Assembly (NCBI GenBank): GCA_004352715.1
Contig: SCFE01000050.1
Span: forward strand, 1,663,108 to 1,727,107
Reading direction: 5' to 3'
From: Hofstenia miamia
Taxonomy: Eukaryota; Xenacoelomorpha; Acoela
DNA: 64,000 bases
Below, piece by piece: positions 24,701 through 39,700 of this stretch. The first letter of the stretch is position 1, and every line of letters begins with the position of its first letter. Under the pieces are notes generated by a model. It had not been told where the DNA came from and did not search any database. It saw only the letters and a program-made list of their open reading frames with translations. The translations under genes and the position numbers were made by a program.

Positions 24701-27700
24701 GATGTTCTGCCTAAAACTTAGTATTTGAAATAATGAAAGATAAACATTCTACTCTCAATAGTAAAATATTTCATAAATTTACCAGAGGTTGTCGTCATAC
24801 TCCCAATAATTCTTGAATCTAAAATTGTATTTGACTAGAAAAATTATATTATTATTAATATTTTATTATTATTATTATAATAATTACAACAAAACATAGT
24901 AATTTAAAAAACAATGCATTCTTTGTAATATATTGATCAAATTGAAAAAAATTGTAAGCCAATAATAAAAATTTTTTTGAAAGAATATTAAAAATAGTAA
25001 ATGATTCAATTAAGAAATTGTCAATCCAAATATCTTAGATACAATGCATTTGTTTGAACGTAAGCTGAGCTTTTGCTGTGTAAATATATTGAATCCTATT
25101 ACTATGCTTACAACCCAGCTTCATAAAACAAAATCATGTCTATAAAAATAACATTTAAGTTTGTGTTCATAGATTCTAATAGGTTTTACTAGTTAGAAGC
25201 CAATTTTGTTGCAATGCTTAAATAGATTTAAAAAATTAAATTCCTAATTTTAAATAATGATAAAGAGTAAAATTTTGTGCATGACTTTTTACCTTACAAA
25301 ATCATGCTATTTACATGCATTCTATTATGAAAACTTCTAGATATATAACTTTAAATTTTATGTAACACACAAAATTTTAAACTTGCATTCAATGTATATA
25401 TTTGAAAATACTTATTGAATTTGCTTTTCAAAATTATTATTTTATGGCAGAACTAGAAAAAAACCATAAAACAACGTTGTTTTGTGTCGTTATATGGTTG
25501 TTTTATGTATCAAAAACAATGTTGTTTTAACATCAAAATGGTACCATTTCATTAGTTTAAACAACATTGCTTCAACGTTTTTTATGAATAAAGAAGCAAT
25601 ATTTTAAGGTCGCAACAACATTGTTTTATGTTGTCACATGATTGTTTTAGCATTACTTTTATCTGCAAAATAACATTTTATATTGTTAAACAAACACAAT
25701 CCCAATAAAGTGCGGACCATTATCTTTCAGATACTGTCAAACATATTTAATACAAATATTTGTTTAACATTTAAATGAATGTCTTGAATATAAATGATAA
25801 CAATGAGCATACAATTCTGCCAAATTTAGCAAAAATTAAAAAATCTAACATTAAGTACAATTTTGAAATAATACTTTCTAAAAATCGTGAAAAATATCTT
25901 CTGCTCAAATGTAACTTTTTTATTTAACATCAATTTCAAGGTTTTCAAATATTCATGAATAAATTATTTTGAAAATTCACTCATCTGGTATATTTCACAA
26001 ATTTAAAATTTCAAAAAAGATTTCACAAATCCTTTTTATATATTAAAAGGATCTAGTAAGAAGAATAACAAAGAGTTTTATTTCCAAGCATCAGCTCACT
26101 GATTATTTATTACTAAAGTTGTTATTTGATGTTAGTGGTTGCTGCAACCACCAAAAGTATAAAACAACTATAAACAACATAAAAACAACCAAAATTGTTA
26201 TCTGGGTAAATGATGATTTCAATTGCTATTGCATTAAATTGCTAAATAAAAATAATTTGCTTCATAAATAATTGCCTTTACAGCAATTATGTATATAATT
26301 ACATAAGGTATAATAATAGTCATAAATTTACCAGAAGTTGAAATCACATTTCCAGAATTTGTGAATTCTAAGAAAATAATGTTAAACTATATTTATATAA
26401 GGATAATAAGAGTCACAAACTTACCAGGAGTTGAAGTTACACTTGTGGGAGAATTGGCGAAATCTAAGCAAATACTTTAAATATTAACATATCAAGGATT
26501 AAAATAAGATACATGTTTTGACACATGCCCTATCTTAGGGAGAAACTTACATCTACTCATCTTTAAGATTAACTTAATAAAGAAATTAATGAAGTTCTTT
26601 TAACTTCATTTGTATTTTCAATCAGGAAATTGAAAAATTTACTGTTAGAGTTTAATGATCCTCTATTGATGTACTAAATCAATTTAATACATCTTTTTTA
26701 CTCATATTGAACAAAAATTTACCTGCTGTATTGCTCACTTGTGTTGATGTGAAATCTAAAATGGTTTTAGTTTATCCTTGGAAATGTTGTGCAGGTCGTA
26801 ACTTGAAAATTAAAAGGAAAAGATTAAAATAATCCATTTGCTTGAAATTTGAATAAATATGTGATTTGAGAAAGCAATATAAGCAAAATATATTGCTAAT
26901 TGAATTTCAATCTCTTTGTTAAAATTTCTAGTTAAGTATTTGAATAATTTAATATTTTTGTAACATTAGAAGAGTTTTGTTTAACATTTCTTGAATATTG
27001 TGAACTTTCAATATCCATTGTAGCATATTTAATAAATATTTATATTTTTTGTTAATAATGTGTTTGAGATGCACTGGAAGTAGCATTCAGTGAATTTGCA
27101 CATAATCTAATTAAACATTAATAAACATAAAGGCTAGAACATTCATTAGATATTTTAGTAATTACAAAAATTTATAAATATATGTTAACTATTCTCTCTA
27201 ACAATAAATTACTTTAAACTTGTTGATATTTAGACTTAACACTATAAGCATCAACCAGTCGTCTTAGATCAGTTTTTGATAATTACACAAAAAGAATAAC
27301 TACTTGTTATTGCAAAGCAATTTAGCATTTTTAAATATAAAAATTCCTTGTTTTATATTAGATTGCCTATATTACAAATATTGATTTCACTTCACTGTTT
27401 TTGAGTGAATAGCATAGTTCTTTAAGGGAATAAAACAACTTGGTGTTTCTACTGTTAAAGGAAATTGGTCAACTGAAACAAGCCCATAGCCAGCCTCTTT
27501 AACTAAGGGATGCTAAGTTATCAATGATAAAATGCTTGGTAATGCTGCATGCAGAAAAATGCATTAAGGAATAATAATCACTAAGGGATTGCATAGGAAA
27601 TTGCACAAGCACTCACAACGTGTGCATTTTCTGTCTTCCTGCATATGTTTATTTTTAAAAAAGTAGAAACTACCCAAGTTTTGATTTAATGCTAACCATT

Positions 27701-30700
27701 ACCAATACTTGTTATCTTTGTGAACAATCCTATAAATGCAACATATAGGCGTGAATTTAAGAAACTTAAAATTAGTAATTCTATGTTTTTATATTATTTT
27801 GTTCAAGTGTGGATAATTGCAGTTTTGCCTTATTCAAGTTCTATAACTGCCAATCCTGCCTATGAATTAATTCCATTAACAATTTTTAAACTACAGTACT
27901 GGAAAATCAAATAGAGCCACCCAATTTTTTAAGTATAAAAACTCAAATATTGTATAGTTTTTATATCTAAACATTGTGTGCTAACAGTAATATTAAAGGT
28001 GCTTTTTGTTGATTTTCCTTTACTTGCTTCTCAGATCAACAGTCTTCTTGTTGATTCAGACACTTTTGAATTCTTTCCTCCTATTTGTTTCCAGTTGGAT
28101 TCTATCAAAAACCTTTAAATAGTATGTCTACTTCTTCATATCTCATTTACAATGTTATTCCCACTCATTCTGGTTCTTTTATAAGCCAAAATTGCAATTT
28201 TTTCTTCTTCTGTTAGGTCTGATTTAGAACCTATGATAAGAAGGGTTTTTCAAAAAAACATTGATTGTATTAGAAGCCAAATTATTTTAAAAAAGAATTG
28301 CTAAAACAAATTAAACATATTTATTAAGGACTTAATTTGCATATAATGGCTATAACACTGTCCAGAAGAATTTTCTTAGAAATTGGTTCAAGTGGCTCCA
28401 AATGAATTTCCATACCCCATTTTGTCAAAAATTAAATTTCAATGTAAAGGATTAATTATTTGGAAATAAAAACTTTATTATGCATTTTCTAATTAAAAAG
28501 CTTTTTAAGATATTTAGGTTTAAAACTATGCAATTTTATTCAAGCTTTTATATTAAAAAAATAGGGTGGCTCCATTTGAATTTCCAGCACTGTACTTAAA
28601 TCAAAGAATGCATCTATACAATTGTTAAAATTTTACTATATTAATGTACACTAATTATATTATGGTTGAATATGGTTTGTGATGGATCATTCAGTGTAAT
28701 GAAATTTACTGATATTAATTTCATGGGACTAAAACCTGGGACCCATTTTTTCATATGATAATGTGAGTAACATGAGACTGGTATTATAAATGAAAAAACT
28801 GGGACTACAGATTGCAGACTATACGTATTTGTCAAAATTAGAAGTTATTCCATGTAACAATGGATACCCTAGTTTGAATATAAGAAATAAAAAGTCTTAG
28901 ATTTCTAAGAATATTTAGTCTTGGAGAATAAAGTTTTAGCTGCATGAGATAATCTGCTTTATTAATATGTGCATCAACATTTATTGAATTTTTGCATTCA
29001 AAATGTGGTACAACATGCACTGTCATTAAAAAAAATTCAAATTGTATGACTTGAATCATCCAGTTTAAACTGTACTTTTCAACTACTTTAGATTTTCCAG
29101 TTTCAACAATAGCACTGGAGATATTTACATATTGTATTAGAAATCTGTGAGCTAAAATTCAAATGCATCAATTATTGGTAATACAGAAATATTAAAAACC
29201 AATCAAAGTCATGATTTCAATTTTTTTTCAATTTTGAGTTATTTGCTGTCAAATCTACTGCTTCAAATTATAGTTTCCTAAATGTATCATAAATATCCAA
29301 GAAAAATTACTCATTTGATAATTCACTGTTGTACTAAAATTGTGCACTTCTTGCTCATCTCTGTTTAAAATATGCTGCTATGGTGTTTGATTGCAAAATT
29401 TAACTTCATTTCAAAGCAAAATAGCTGGGCAATAATTTCCCATAGTGCAGAAGATGAGCAGCAAGTGGAATTCTAAATGCAAATATAATTTTACAACTGT
29501 TTTAACTTGCATATATACTAAATATAGCACAAAATTACAGAATTTTAATTATTAAGTGAAACATGGCAATTTGAAATGGTATACTAGATAAATAAATAAA
29601 AAACATTTTGCAGGCTAAGCTGACAATCTTGCTACAATTGTTTAATCAACATTTTGTTTCCCTTTTCAAAAGGTATAGGGGTTGCTAAATTATTTATGAA
29701 ATATTTCAAGGGATGCTTACCATCATTTAGCATTCCCTTGGCTAAATGCCTGAACTGCAAATAAAAAATGGTTTGCATAAAAGCACTAAATTATTTAAAC
29801 ATTTCTTTGTGATTTATAATAAAAATAATTAACATTTTATGTAATGTCAGTTACTCAAAAGCTTTCAAAGTATGATAACATAATTTTAAAATTGAATGCT
29901 TCTTGGAGAATTTGCAAAATTTGTGAGTGCTTTTTCACTAAAAAATGGCTCTTTTAAGATTTGAGAATCTTCTTGAGAAACAAAAATGAATACAAAAAAG
30001 AGACTTACTATGTCCATTTTATTTCAACATTGGTAGAGGTGAAAATAAACACAAAAAATGATTTTTAGCAATTTGAAAAATATTATATACTTGTATTATT
30101 CATTGGGATGAGATTTTTTACAAGATCTGCAGCTAACACTACTGTTTTAAGCAACAAGATTTAAAAATTCTTATTATCAACTACAGCACCATTGAAGTTA
30201 TTTTAGTAAATATATTTAGGTATTTTAGTCCCATCCATGTGTTTTCACTGACATTTAGTGGCATGTTCACTATTATTCAGCATAATTGGCAAAAAACTAA
30301 TCTTTAATTTCATGCCAATGAATAGAAATTCATTAAAGTATTTGAATGCAATAAATTATATAAATATTTGTGAAAACGGATTTTCATTATATTCAAAGGA
30401 GTTTCTATAGTTATGGAAAATCATAGACACTGCATATTATTAGAATTTAGAATGGTGGCAACATAGGCTATTCAGAATAGGTATTATATGTATTGAGTGC
30501 TCAAACAAATTTATATTGTGAAGCATACCACACCAAATATTTCACATGAAAATTCATCATTATAAGTTCTTCCAAAAATCTTTTAATTATGTATACTACA
30601 TTTCCCATTAGAAGGCAGTGTGAAAATTTAGTTGATAAAAATGGCTTTCTAAAACCACAGAATTACAAAAATAATAATTCTATCATATTGTGGTTTTCGC

Positions 30701-33700
30701 TTGGAATATATCAGGATGAAATTCCTTGCAGATTTTGAATATTCTCAGATTCTAAAATTTTACAGTGGAATTTAATCTGCTTAATAATAGGGGGTTGTAG
30801 GAAGACAAAAGCCAATCTTGTCAATGAATCCTTAAACTGTACATACCCTAAACTACTAGGGTCTAACATAATGTAGTTTGAGATTAGCTAAATTACTTTC
30901 AATTCATAATATATTTATTCAATAAATATCTTAAAATAATTATGTTTAAACTTGGTTCCTTACATGCAGAGACCTATCATGCCATACCCACAATATATAG
31001 TGCTCAAGAAAGTTTGTATCAATGTATGTGTTGCTATTCAGCTGACTACCCTCACCCATGTGCACTGAAGCAACTTAAAATCAATGCATTCACTAGATTT
31101 TTCATTGAATATAATGCAGATTTAGATTAAAATTGCTTATCAGATAATCATGAGACAACTGTCTGCACATTCCAAATTGTTCAAGAATAAACTCATCTAC
31201 ATACATGACTTTGGATGAATTATTGGTAGTTGATTTCACATTTTGTGGTGTGGTTGAGGTGCTTTTTCATCATGTTGACAGTTGGAAAGGCCATTTGCTA
31301 GATTAATACCATATGTGTCAATGTCAATGATTAAATAACAAATCATCAATATCTCTTTATTCTGTAAATTCGATTATAGTTTACTGCAATCTGCAATGGG
31401 TTTACTGAACTCTCCAATTTGATTATGCTGTCAATATTCAAGTCATCTTACAAGTTCATCCAGGCTTCTTAAGCAAGCTATCCAATTCCTACCAGTTTCT
31501 CTTTCAAGTTCTACAATCTTATAAACTGTTCTCCTGTATTCTTTAACCTCATTTGCAATCTGAATTACACTAATTCACTTGTGTTGAGCACCCCAGTAGA
31601 TGATGATTTGAGTAGAAATAGTTTGTTACCCTTGCCCATCAAAACTAAGACAGTGCAATCTCTAAAACTTTATATTGTTTTAAGTGACAAAATGTAGTTT
31701 CATTTAATAGAAAGTATTAAACAACTATTTTACACCATTATATTGGAACAAATTTTAAAAAAAATTATGCTCTATTTGCAAGTAGAAAATAAATTGTAGC
31801 AAAATTGTGTATGTGCCCAAACTTTCCAAGACCACTGTACAAAACACATACTCCTATTTATGTTCTGAGTACCATTGCATCTTCTATGTATAATTCACTG
31901 TACTCAGTATAAAGAATGAAGTAAATTGGCATAAGGTGATTAGTGTCTATGTTTTAACATTTGCACACATACACAGTGTTAGAGCGTACATTGAGGAAGA
32001 CTGCTTAAAAATTATTTTAAAGCTATTCCCTATGTGTGACTTAGACAGTGTTAGGATGAATCATGATTGTTTCAAAAAATATGATTAATTGCAATTTTTA
32101 TATCAAATATTAACAGTTGAAGCACTGTTTTAAAAAAAGACAAGAACAATGCCAAAATTATGTTTTCTATGATTTTCCATATTGCCACATTTGAAAATTT
32201 TTATGATTGTTGAATGGTTTGTAGTTCAAAATTATAATTTCAAGGGTATTATAAATTTGGAAAATTTTGTAAAATATAGGTCTCAGTAAAAGAAAATAAT
32301 TTTAAATCAATTATAGAACCACATAATTAAGTTCTTTAAGGTCTTTATGTCACACAGTATAATACAGATTTTATTGAATTGCTTTTGAAATCTTAAAATT
32401 CTTCACGATTGAATTTCCATAGGATTTAATCATCATTATAAATAAATGTAGTGCTGCTTATGCAATTTCTCAAAATTGATAATGCATCACTGATCAAAAA
32501 AATGTTATGAACAAGCTATGCAAAAGTATTAATAGATCGTTGATGTTAATATTAAGCAAGGAAGCAGTACTTTAACATTGTTTATATAAATTACACAATG
32601 TATTGAACGATAGAGGGAATTACTGAAATAGTATTACAGGATACCTGATAGAATGAACATCTTATTTTTGATGTTTTCGAAAAATGATAATATATCGATT
32701 GTATGATATTTCATTTAGAAAGAATGTTTTATCCATACACTTAAAATACTAAAAACTTTTAAATTACCATTTGTTGACAGAGATCTTGTAGTTGCTTGAT
32801 CTAAATCACTGAACGTTTAATCTATTTCAATAGAAATACATAATATGATATTAAAAATATTCAGAATCTACGTAGATATTATGAATAATGAAATCTCAAT
32901 GATAAAAGTTTGGAAAAAGTTTCACTTTAATTGAAAATGCTGAATTTAACTACGCTTTCTGTTTAATCATCTAATGTAAAATGTCATTGTCCTAATAAAT
33001 ATAAATAAAATATCGTTCAAATATTTAATTGTAAGTATTACGCTAATTTTACCTGTTGTTGTTGCTTGTAATTCTGTAGTAGTAGCCCATCCTAAACTGT
33101 GTAATATACAGCCAGTTTGATTAATTTAAAATATATACCCAGAAATTAATAAAAAAATTAAATAAATCTAAAGGTATTAAAGTAATTTACATTCATTAAC
33201 TATAGGTTACTTGAAGCTACATTTATGTGCCTTTTTATATAAAAGTGTATTACTTGGTAATTGAATATTGGTTCCTATTAATGTAGGTTTTATACATATT
33301 TTAAACATATTTTTTGACATTTCGGCACACTGTTTAATACGAATACTTCGGGATATTTTTAAACATGTAAATCCTGGCCCTAACCATAAATGACAACGCA
33401 TCAACCAGTATGAAAATAATTCAATTGAAACCACACTGCACTGCTTGTAAAACATTGTAAAACGTGTAAATTACATTCATTCATTTTCTGAAGTTAGCAA
33501 CTTAAGCTTCTTACGTTAAAATATGATGTACATAAGTACTATATTATTTTTAATGCAATATCAGAAACAAACAGTGAAATCTAATTCCTTAAAATTGATG
33601 AAGGCAATGAATATTATGTGCAATATTTTAAGAACTGTTTTCTAATTTCTACAATAAATCTACATTTATACACATACACAGTGTTAGAGCTTACATTGAG

Positions 33701-36700
33701 GAAGACTGCTTAAAAAATTATTTTAAAGCCATTCCCTATGTGTGACTTAGACAGTGTTAGGATGAATCATGATTTTTTCAAAAAATATGATTAATTGCAA
33801 TTTTTATATCAAATATTAAAAGTTGAAGCACTGTTTTAGAACAAGACAAGAACAATGCCAAAATTATGTTTTCTATGTTTTTCCATATTGCCACATTTGA
33901 AAATTTTTATGATTGTTGAATGGTTTGTAGTTCAAAATTATAATTTCAAGGGTATTATAAATTTGGAAAATTTTGTAAAATATAAGTCTCAGTAAAAGAA
34001 AATAATTTTAAATATTTCTTGTAAAATACTAAAAATGTCCAGTCTACAAACTTAGGTGTTGAAGAGCTTTCAAAGTTGATTTAAGATGTACCCCTAAAAA
34101 TTGAATGACTGTATTTATTTAATGAAATGACATTGAAATGTAGAATCATAGAAACCAAATTACAAAAAGTTAATAATCATATACAATTTTGGAAGCAATA
34201 TTTAAAAATTAGTTCCATTGATATAAACTGAATAACAATGGCTACTCAAAACGAAAATTTTGCTCAGGGCTATAAATAGAATGGATAACCCAGGATTGTA
34301 CAGCAAATGCTAGTTTTCTGTTTGTTTGCAAATGCCCTTGTAGTTATTTGCTATGTCAATACTGTTTTATGAAAGCAATTTAAAAAAGTTTCGCCAAAAT
34401 TTTCGTCTGCAGATGACAAATTTTAGAAATCTGGGTCTCTTTGAAAATGTTGATTCCAATCTAGATTACATTGGCAGTATCTTCGTTCTTCTTGTTTTTG
34501 TGATGGATGCATGCCACTGAATTGCCTTCAAATATTAGCGGCGGCAGTCATTTTTCAAAAGATACAATGTTTTGGGTTCGATTAAGTTGAAATTTACTAG
34601 AAAGTTAATATTTACTTTTAAAAAAAGTATTAATATTTTTCTATATATAGTATGGATTGTCGTATATTGCATTTTTATGTTTTCAGTTTCTATGAGGTTA
34701 CTTTTTACCTTGCCTTTCTATAAAATATTTGGAATAAAGTCGGTTGTGTTGAGGGACGTTTTGGTGAGTCTGAGTGAGATTTTCAAATACTACAATTTGA
34801 TTAAAAATAACTGTAAAATGACCTGTATTTATTTAAAACAACTTAAACAATGTGCAATTCTAACTAGCATCTATATACCCGCTCGACTATGCCATGTCTA
34901 TGTGAATGCTTAGCTGACACAATTATCAATTCGCTGTAATGCAAGGGGAAAACTCGAAAAAATTATCTCAAAATTTATAAGTGCAAAGTTTGATAAGAAT
35001 GATATTTTGAAGAATCTGCAGAATCACATATTTCCTCTGGTCAATTATTTTTGATTCCAGAAAATTTGTGAATGGAATTCAATTTCACTAGCCAATAATC
35101 AAACACTTGTGTGGATTCCACAAAGAGCTTTGCAATAATACATTTGAATTAGTCTGGTCTAGGTGATTGTCTTCTACATCTACGCATATGTAATTTGTGA
35201 TTTTGAAGAAAGCCTTGTCACCAATATGGTATAGGTGCAATGCATTTGCATATTTAAAAATTAGTTCAATTTGTACATTGTCTACTCAAAACGATAAGAA
35301 TTTTTTTTTGAATTTTTCATACATATTTGATATTTGGCTTTTGTAAGAAAAAAATTTCAGTATTTCCATTGTTTTACTTTTGGAATATTTTAGAATACTT
35401 TAATTCTTTGAAAAATTCTGTATGTGTACGGTCTGTTCCGAGTAAAAGCTTGGAACTCTTAAGCATAATAACGAACACTAATTCAATCAATTGTTGAATA
35501 GAATTCCTTCGATTATATTGCAAATGAAAAAATAATAGAAAAAAGTCTATGCAAATTTCACAAATCTAAAACAATGCAATTTCTTAAGAAATTTAAGCAA
35601 ATTTACGATGTATTTCTGACCAACATGAACAAAATAAGTTTCAAGAAAACAAATACTGGTCTATGCATTCTATTTTCGTCTTACATGTATATTGTGAAGA
35701 CTGACATAAAATGAACACAAGGAAATGCCTTTTGATAGATTAAAAAATTTTTTTCTCATCAAAAAATAGAAAGATAACCCAATCACAAGTTCATTGTGAG
35801 ATCATGTATGAATACTTCTTTAGTTCAATGTCTGACAAAATTATTCAAAATCAAAACCAAGGGTATAAAAAAATATTTTAGGAATTGCAATATTTTGAAA
35901 CATTTGTAGGAATAAAATCAAAATTTTACTTTAAGCTGCCCGGGATTGTTGAAAATTTGTTATGATCACATAAAAAATATATAAACGCTTTTAGCTTAAA
36001 AACTATTAACGCTATGCTCAATTTAAAAGCATGACGTGATAACTCTAGTCAATGAAACTTACAATAATTGGCAAGACTTGGAAATTTCCGGTATTACGCA
36101 TAAAAGTGGATTGTGGTTGAAATTTACTGGGGATTAAAAAAATGTTCTATGAGATGTGCTGTCCGTCATGGTTTTATTTCTAAAGAAGACTTCAAAAAAA
36201 ATTTTATATTTTTAGTTAGCATAATATACAATGTACAACATTAATTAGGAACAGTTAAATAGTTACCAAATACTACCCATTTAATATATTATGATAAATT
36301 TAATTGTTGGAAAAGGTAGCAAGTTATGTTTGTTATGTTACACTAAATCAAATTTTGGTAACCATATGGAAAACCGGAGTTGATTAAAATGTCTAAAATC
36401 GAAATTTTGAGGAGTGCGACTTCATAGGAACACATGGATAAATTATTTTCCCAATTTCAAATTTTCTAGTAGGACTAAATCCCTGCATATTCTGGATTAT
36501 AAACACTTTCAGACACATACGAAATATATGGGAGATTATAGTTCATGATGTTTATAAAAGAGTAGACAATGTAACACAATTGCTAATCTGGAGCATACAA
36601 TTGTTATTAATTTGTGCGAAAAAATCTTATGTATTTTCTTTAAGTAAACAATGTCAATTCAGCATCACATCTTCTACCGTACACCTGTATATTGTGGCAT

Positions 36701-39700
36701 GATTTCCTATAAAACAGTATTGAATTTGTAAAAACTATTCTTCCAAATGTGTTCCTATTTTGTATCGCCACTCAAAATGGCTAATTTTGATATTTTTTCC
36801 AGTACTCTCTATGTTGTAACTGATTTGCAATTTTTTCCCGTAGCATAAGCATGATTTTCTAAGTACTCCAACAATTAAATTAATGCTAATAAATTCAATA
36901 ACTATTTTATATTTATCAAACGGTTATTATTTTTTTCAAGCCACAGTATTGGCATTTATTTAAATATTTAGTGTAAGACGCTACACAAAGCAAGTAATTC
37001 GGTTCCTTGTTAGTGTACATGTATATTCATAATTACTTCACGATTAATCATATTGTTTACGAATATTTTCACTTAAAATTATAAATGTAACTTCAAATAT
37101 TTGTTTTTCTTTACAGTCAGTAGTATCTTTTCTGCTGTCATGAGATATAATTATTGATTTGTAGCTTTCAAAGCTATTAAACGAAAGTGTCCTCATTGAA
37201 TGCAATGTATGTAATTTTTACCCATTAAATACGGGCTACATGAATCTGGCCTTCAAGTGTTTGCCATAGAGACACTATTTGTGCGCCAAGTCGATTGAAT
37301 TTGTGTTACCGAATACCAACATACCCTCCTGAGACTGGACAGCACAATAGTACACTTCGAAATTAAATTTTATAACGTAAACCAATAATACCAAATTTTC
37401 CAAACATTTAAGTAAATTTTAGTACATCGAATTTTTTCATTGTATCGTATATGATACATTTCAGTAAAATATCATGCAAAAATTTCAGTTTATGAAAATT
37501 TATAAAATCATTAAAGTTCCATAATTCTATGAAAATTATATATTGGATCAGAAACTATTGAAAAATTTGATTGAGTGTATATTTTTCCATCAACGCCCAA
37601 ATTGTAATCATTCAGTGACATTTTTTACTTGAGGCATGTGCATCACAACTAAAAGAAAACGTTCATTAAATGACATAAAGTTTTACAATGTGATGAAAGC
37701 AATGAAGTTTTCTCTTGATATACTTTGATACAACTTTCTATTAGTTTCATTTCAAAATTTGAGTCACCAAACATGCAATATACTGCTTAGTTTGTCTAAT
37801 TTTTTCCTAAGAATGCATTCTTGATAAGAATTTATAAATTTTTCAAAAAATTCCATTTATGAAGAACATAATTTACAAACATTGCAAAATTTTACCTAAA
37901 ATCAATTATAGAACCACATAATTAAGTTCTTTAAGGTCTTTATGTATAGTCGCACAGTATAATACAGATTTTATTGCATTGCTTTTGAAATCTTAAAATT
38001 CTTCGCGATTGAATTTCCATAGGATTTAATCATCATTATAAATAAATGTAGTGCTGCTTATGCAATTTCTCAAAATTTATAATGCATCACTGATGGAGAA
38101 CAATGCCAAAATTATGTTTTCTATGATTTTCCATATTGCCACATTTGAAAATTTTTATGATTGTTGAATGGTTTGTAGTTCAAAATTATAATTTCAAGGG
38201 TATTATAAATTTGGAAAATTTTGTAAAATATAGGTCTCAGTAAAAGAAAATAATTTTAAATCAATTATAGAACCACATAATTAAGTTCTTTAAGGTCTTT
38301 ATGTCACACAGTATAATACAGATTTTATTGAATTGCTTTTGAAATCTTAAAATTCTTCACGATTGAATTTCCATAGGATTTAATCATCATTATAAATAAA
38401 TGTAGTGCTGCTTATGCAATTTCTCAAAATTTATAATGCATCACTGATGAAAAAATGTTATGAACAAGCTATGCAAAAGTATTAATAGATCGTTGATGTT
38501 AATATTAAGCAAGGAAGCAGTACTTTAACATTGTTTATATAAATTACACAATGTATTGAACGATAGAGGGAATTACTGAAATAGTATTACAGGATACCTG
38601 ATAGAATGAACATCTTATTTTTGATGTTTTCGAAAAATGATAATATATCGATTTAGAAAGAATGTTTTATCCATACACTTAAAATACTAAGAACTTTTAA
38701 ATTACCATTTGTTGACAGAGATCTTGTAGTTGCTTGATCTAAATCACTGAACGTTTAGTCTATTTCAATAGAAATATATAATATGATATTAAAAATATGC
38801 AGAATCTACGTAGATATTATGAATAATGAAATCTCAATGATAAAAGTTTGGAAAAAGTTTCACTTTAATTGAAAATGCTGAATTTAACTACGCTTTCTGT
38901 TTAATCATCTAATGTAAAATGTCATTGTCCTATTAAATATAAATAAAATATCGTTCAAATATTTAATTGTAAGTATTACGCTAATTTTACCTGTTGTTGT
39001 TGCTTGTAATTCTGTAGTAGTAGCCCATCCTAAACTGTGTAATATACAGCCAGTTTGATTAATTTAAAATATATACTCAGAAATTTATAAAAAAATTAAC
39101 TAAATCTAAAGGTATTAAAGTAATTTACATTCATTAACTTTAGCTTAAATCATAAAACGTATTTTAACAATTAATAAATTTTCATTAAATTCTTTGGATT
39201 TTCAAGCGAAGTAATATTAGGCAAAATTTAAAATTTTTCAATTTACAGAAGAAACAATTTCAGATTAATTTATGTTATGGAGGTTTTCATATACCATTTT
39301 TATTTTGAATTGCTCAATGTTTAATTTACATATCACCTTAAGTACATCAGAATGCTATGCAAATTCAGAAAGAATCTGTTAGTTTTCAATTTAATGTTTC
39401 ATGATTATGATGCTTTGCATTGTTCCTTATAATATATTATAAAATATCTTTTCTATTACCTGTTATATAATATTTATCATAATTTTTTATGTACATTTTC
39501 AAATAAAAAATTAGCATTCATAAGAAAAAAACTGCCCCAACGATGCTGTTTTCAATTAATTTTTGGAATTTGAATATGTTTGGGGAGATGAAAATATACT
39601 CGGAAAATACAATTACATTATGCATCTAATTTGTCTGGAAACTCTGCTATTAGGAATTGGTTTGATCTTCACTAACATTCAGCAACAATGATCAACTACA

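Larger units (their letters stand above)
31966..33201 (-). repeat. Triplicated unit, copy 1 (contains two micro-exons)
   Basis: About 1.24 kb. Its first part (31966-32307) recurs at 33671-34013. Its later part recurs completely at 38097-39139, and partly at 37899-38095. It contains the micro-exons 33053-33091 and 32768-32800. Compared with copy 3 it has an extra 15 bp near 32700 and a few substitutions, so the duplication is recent. Confidence 0.92.
38097..39139 (-). repeat. Triplicated unit, copy 3 (contains two micro-exons)
   Basis: Matches 32143-33201 throughout, with a 15-bp deletion near 38650 and scattered substitutions, all in introns. Contains the second copies of the 33-bp and 39-bp exons. 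Confidence 0.92.

Noticed and set aside
29721-29741. 21-bp phase-1 open stretch between catttag and gtaagc on the minus strand
   Set aside because: It fits the phase rule, but its peptide (KGMLND) is unlike the Ser/Thr-rich chain and a 21-bp match of borders is easily due to chance.
34572-34913. 113-residue plus-strand frame with hydrophobic stretches
   Set aside because: It does not begin with ATG, lies in the 3.9-kb insertion and has AT-driven composition (Phe, Ile, Leu, Lys, Tyr).
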